Shown piece after piece: positions 63,822 through 64,000 of a stretch of DNA of 64,000 bases. The DNA comes from DATATV01 sp035551355 (GTDB lineage: Bacteria > Actinomycetota > Actinomycetes > Mycobacteriales > Pseudonocardiaceae). The notes beneath the pieces were generated by a model. It saw nothing but the letters and a program-made list of their open reading frames with translations, was not told the DNA's origin and searched no databases. Position 1 is the first letter of the stretch; every line of letters starts with the position of its first letter. The stretch spans positions 20,283 through 84,282 of the forward strand of contig DASZNF010000100.1 of the NCBI GenBank assembly GCA_035551355.1, in the 5' to 3' direction. A program made the translations under genes and the position numbers.

Positions 63822-64000
63822 ATGCGCTGGTGGAAGACAGTCGGGCTGGCCGGGCTGGCCGGAGTCGCCGCGACTGGAGTCGTGATCGTGCGGCAGGAAC
63901 GACGGCGCCGTGCCTACACTCCCGACGAGGTCCGCGAGCGCCTGCACACACACCTGGCCGGAACACGACAACAGACGGTACGAGATCGGCCGCCACCCGA
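63822..64000 (+). CDS. Small membrane-anchored protein (3' truncated by the window end)
   Basis: A frame from ATG 63822 stays open to the end of the window. It starts MRWWKTVGLAGLAGVAATGV, one membrane helix, followed by an Arg-rich cytoplasmic stretch (VRQERRRRAYTPDEVRERLH). The look is that of the many short one-helix actinobacterial proteins of unknown function. The gene is incomplete. Confidence 0.75.
   Translation, partial: MRWWKTVGLAGLAGVAATGVVIVRQERRRRAYTPDEVRERLHTHLAGTRQQTVRDRPPP

Overview
The window is high-GC DNA with many GTG starts, frequent 4-bp ATGA/GTGA gene overlaps and families typical of actinomycetes: a DUF397 protein next to an Scr1/DUF5753 helix-turn-helix regulator, a DUF574 methyltransferase, an Acg-type nitroreductase with a DevR/DosR regulator, and a HelD-like ATPase. 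An actinobacterium, probably of the Pseudonocardiales, is the best guess. The order is inferred from gene content, not from a database. No tRNA, rRNA, CRISPR array, complete insertion sequence or prophage was seen. It looks like ordinary chromosomal DNA in which small catabolic and stress operons alternate.

Layout. 1-4 kb: the 3' end of a CBM6 protein, an FGGY sugar kinase, a MarR-M20 peptidase pair, and a GNAT acetyltransferase beside a truncated copy of itself. 4-6.5 kb: three cobalamin genes (cbiD, cobK, cobH). 6.6-8.3 kb: a DEAD-box helicase with a structured leader that hides its ribosome binding site. 8.3-12.7 kb: an MFS exporter divergent from a vanillate-demethylase-like cassette (vanA, a 72-aa protein, vanB, iclR). 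12.8-15.6 kb: a WhiJ-like signalling set (DUF397, Scr1-type HTH, DUF574 methyltransferase). 15.6-17.5 kb: a MarR regulator divergent from an amidohydrolase. 17.5-23.2 kb: UDP-glucose dehydrogenase, two GT4 glycosyltransferases, a desaturase and an SGNH hydrolase, probably for envelope glycans or lipids. 23.5-28.7 kb: a MaoC protein, a GNAT enzyme, a HelD-like ATPase, an arginase-fold enzyme and a DUF3761 lipoprotein. 28.7-30.5 kb: a sugar-acid dehydratase.

30.7-37.1 kb is the most coherent module: an Acg-family flavoprotein, a DevR/DosR-type response regulator, and an operon of CBS protein, two universal stress proteins and phosphoketolase. DosR-box-like palindromes lie upstream of three of its transcription units. 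It looks like a hypoxia or dormancy island without a cognate sensor kinase nearby. A CHASE3-HAMP kinase-like protein that has lost its phospho-accepting histidine lies 14 kb away.

37-46 kb: a pirin, an LLM flavoprotein, and a LacI-controlled oligosaccharide locus (GH3 glycosidase divergent from a sugar ABC transporter without its own ATPase). 46-57 kb: a photolyase remnant, a TetR-MDR pair with two tidy operators, an NTF2-like protein, a LysA-type decarboxylase, the degenerate kinase, membrane proteins and two aldo/keto reductases. 57-61.5 kb: a three-subunit molybdenum aldehyde oxidoreductase of PaoABC type, divergent from a TetR gene across a roughly 40-bp palindromic operator. 61.5-64 kb: a decayed TetR end, an N5-(carboxyethyl)ornithine synthase-like enzyme, debris, a conserved hypothetical and the start of a small membrane protein.
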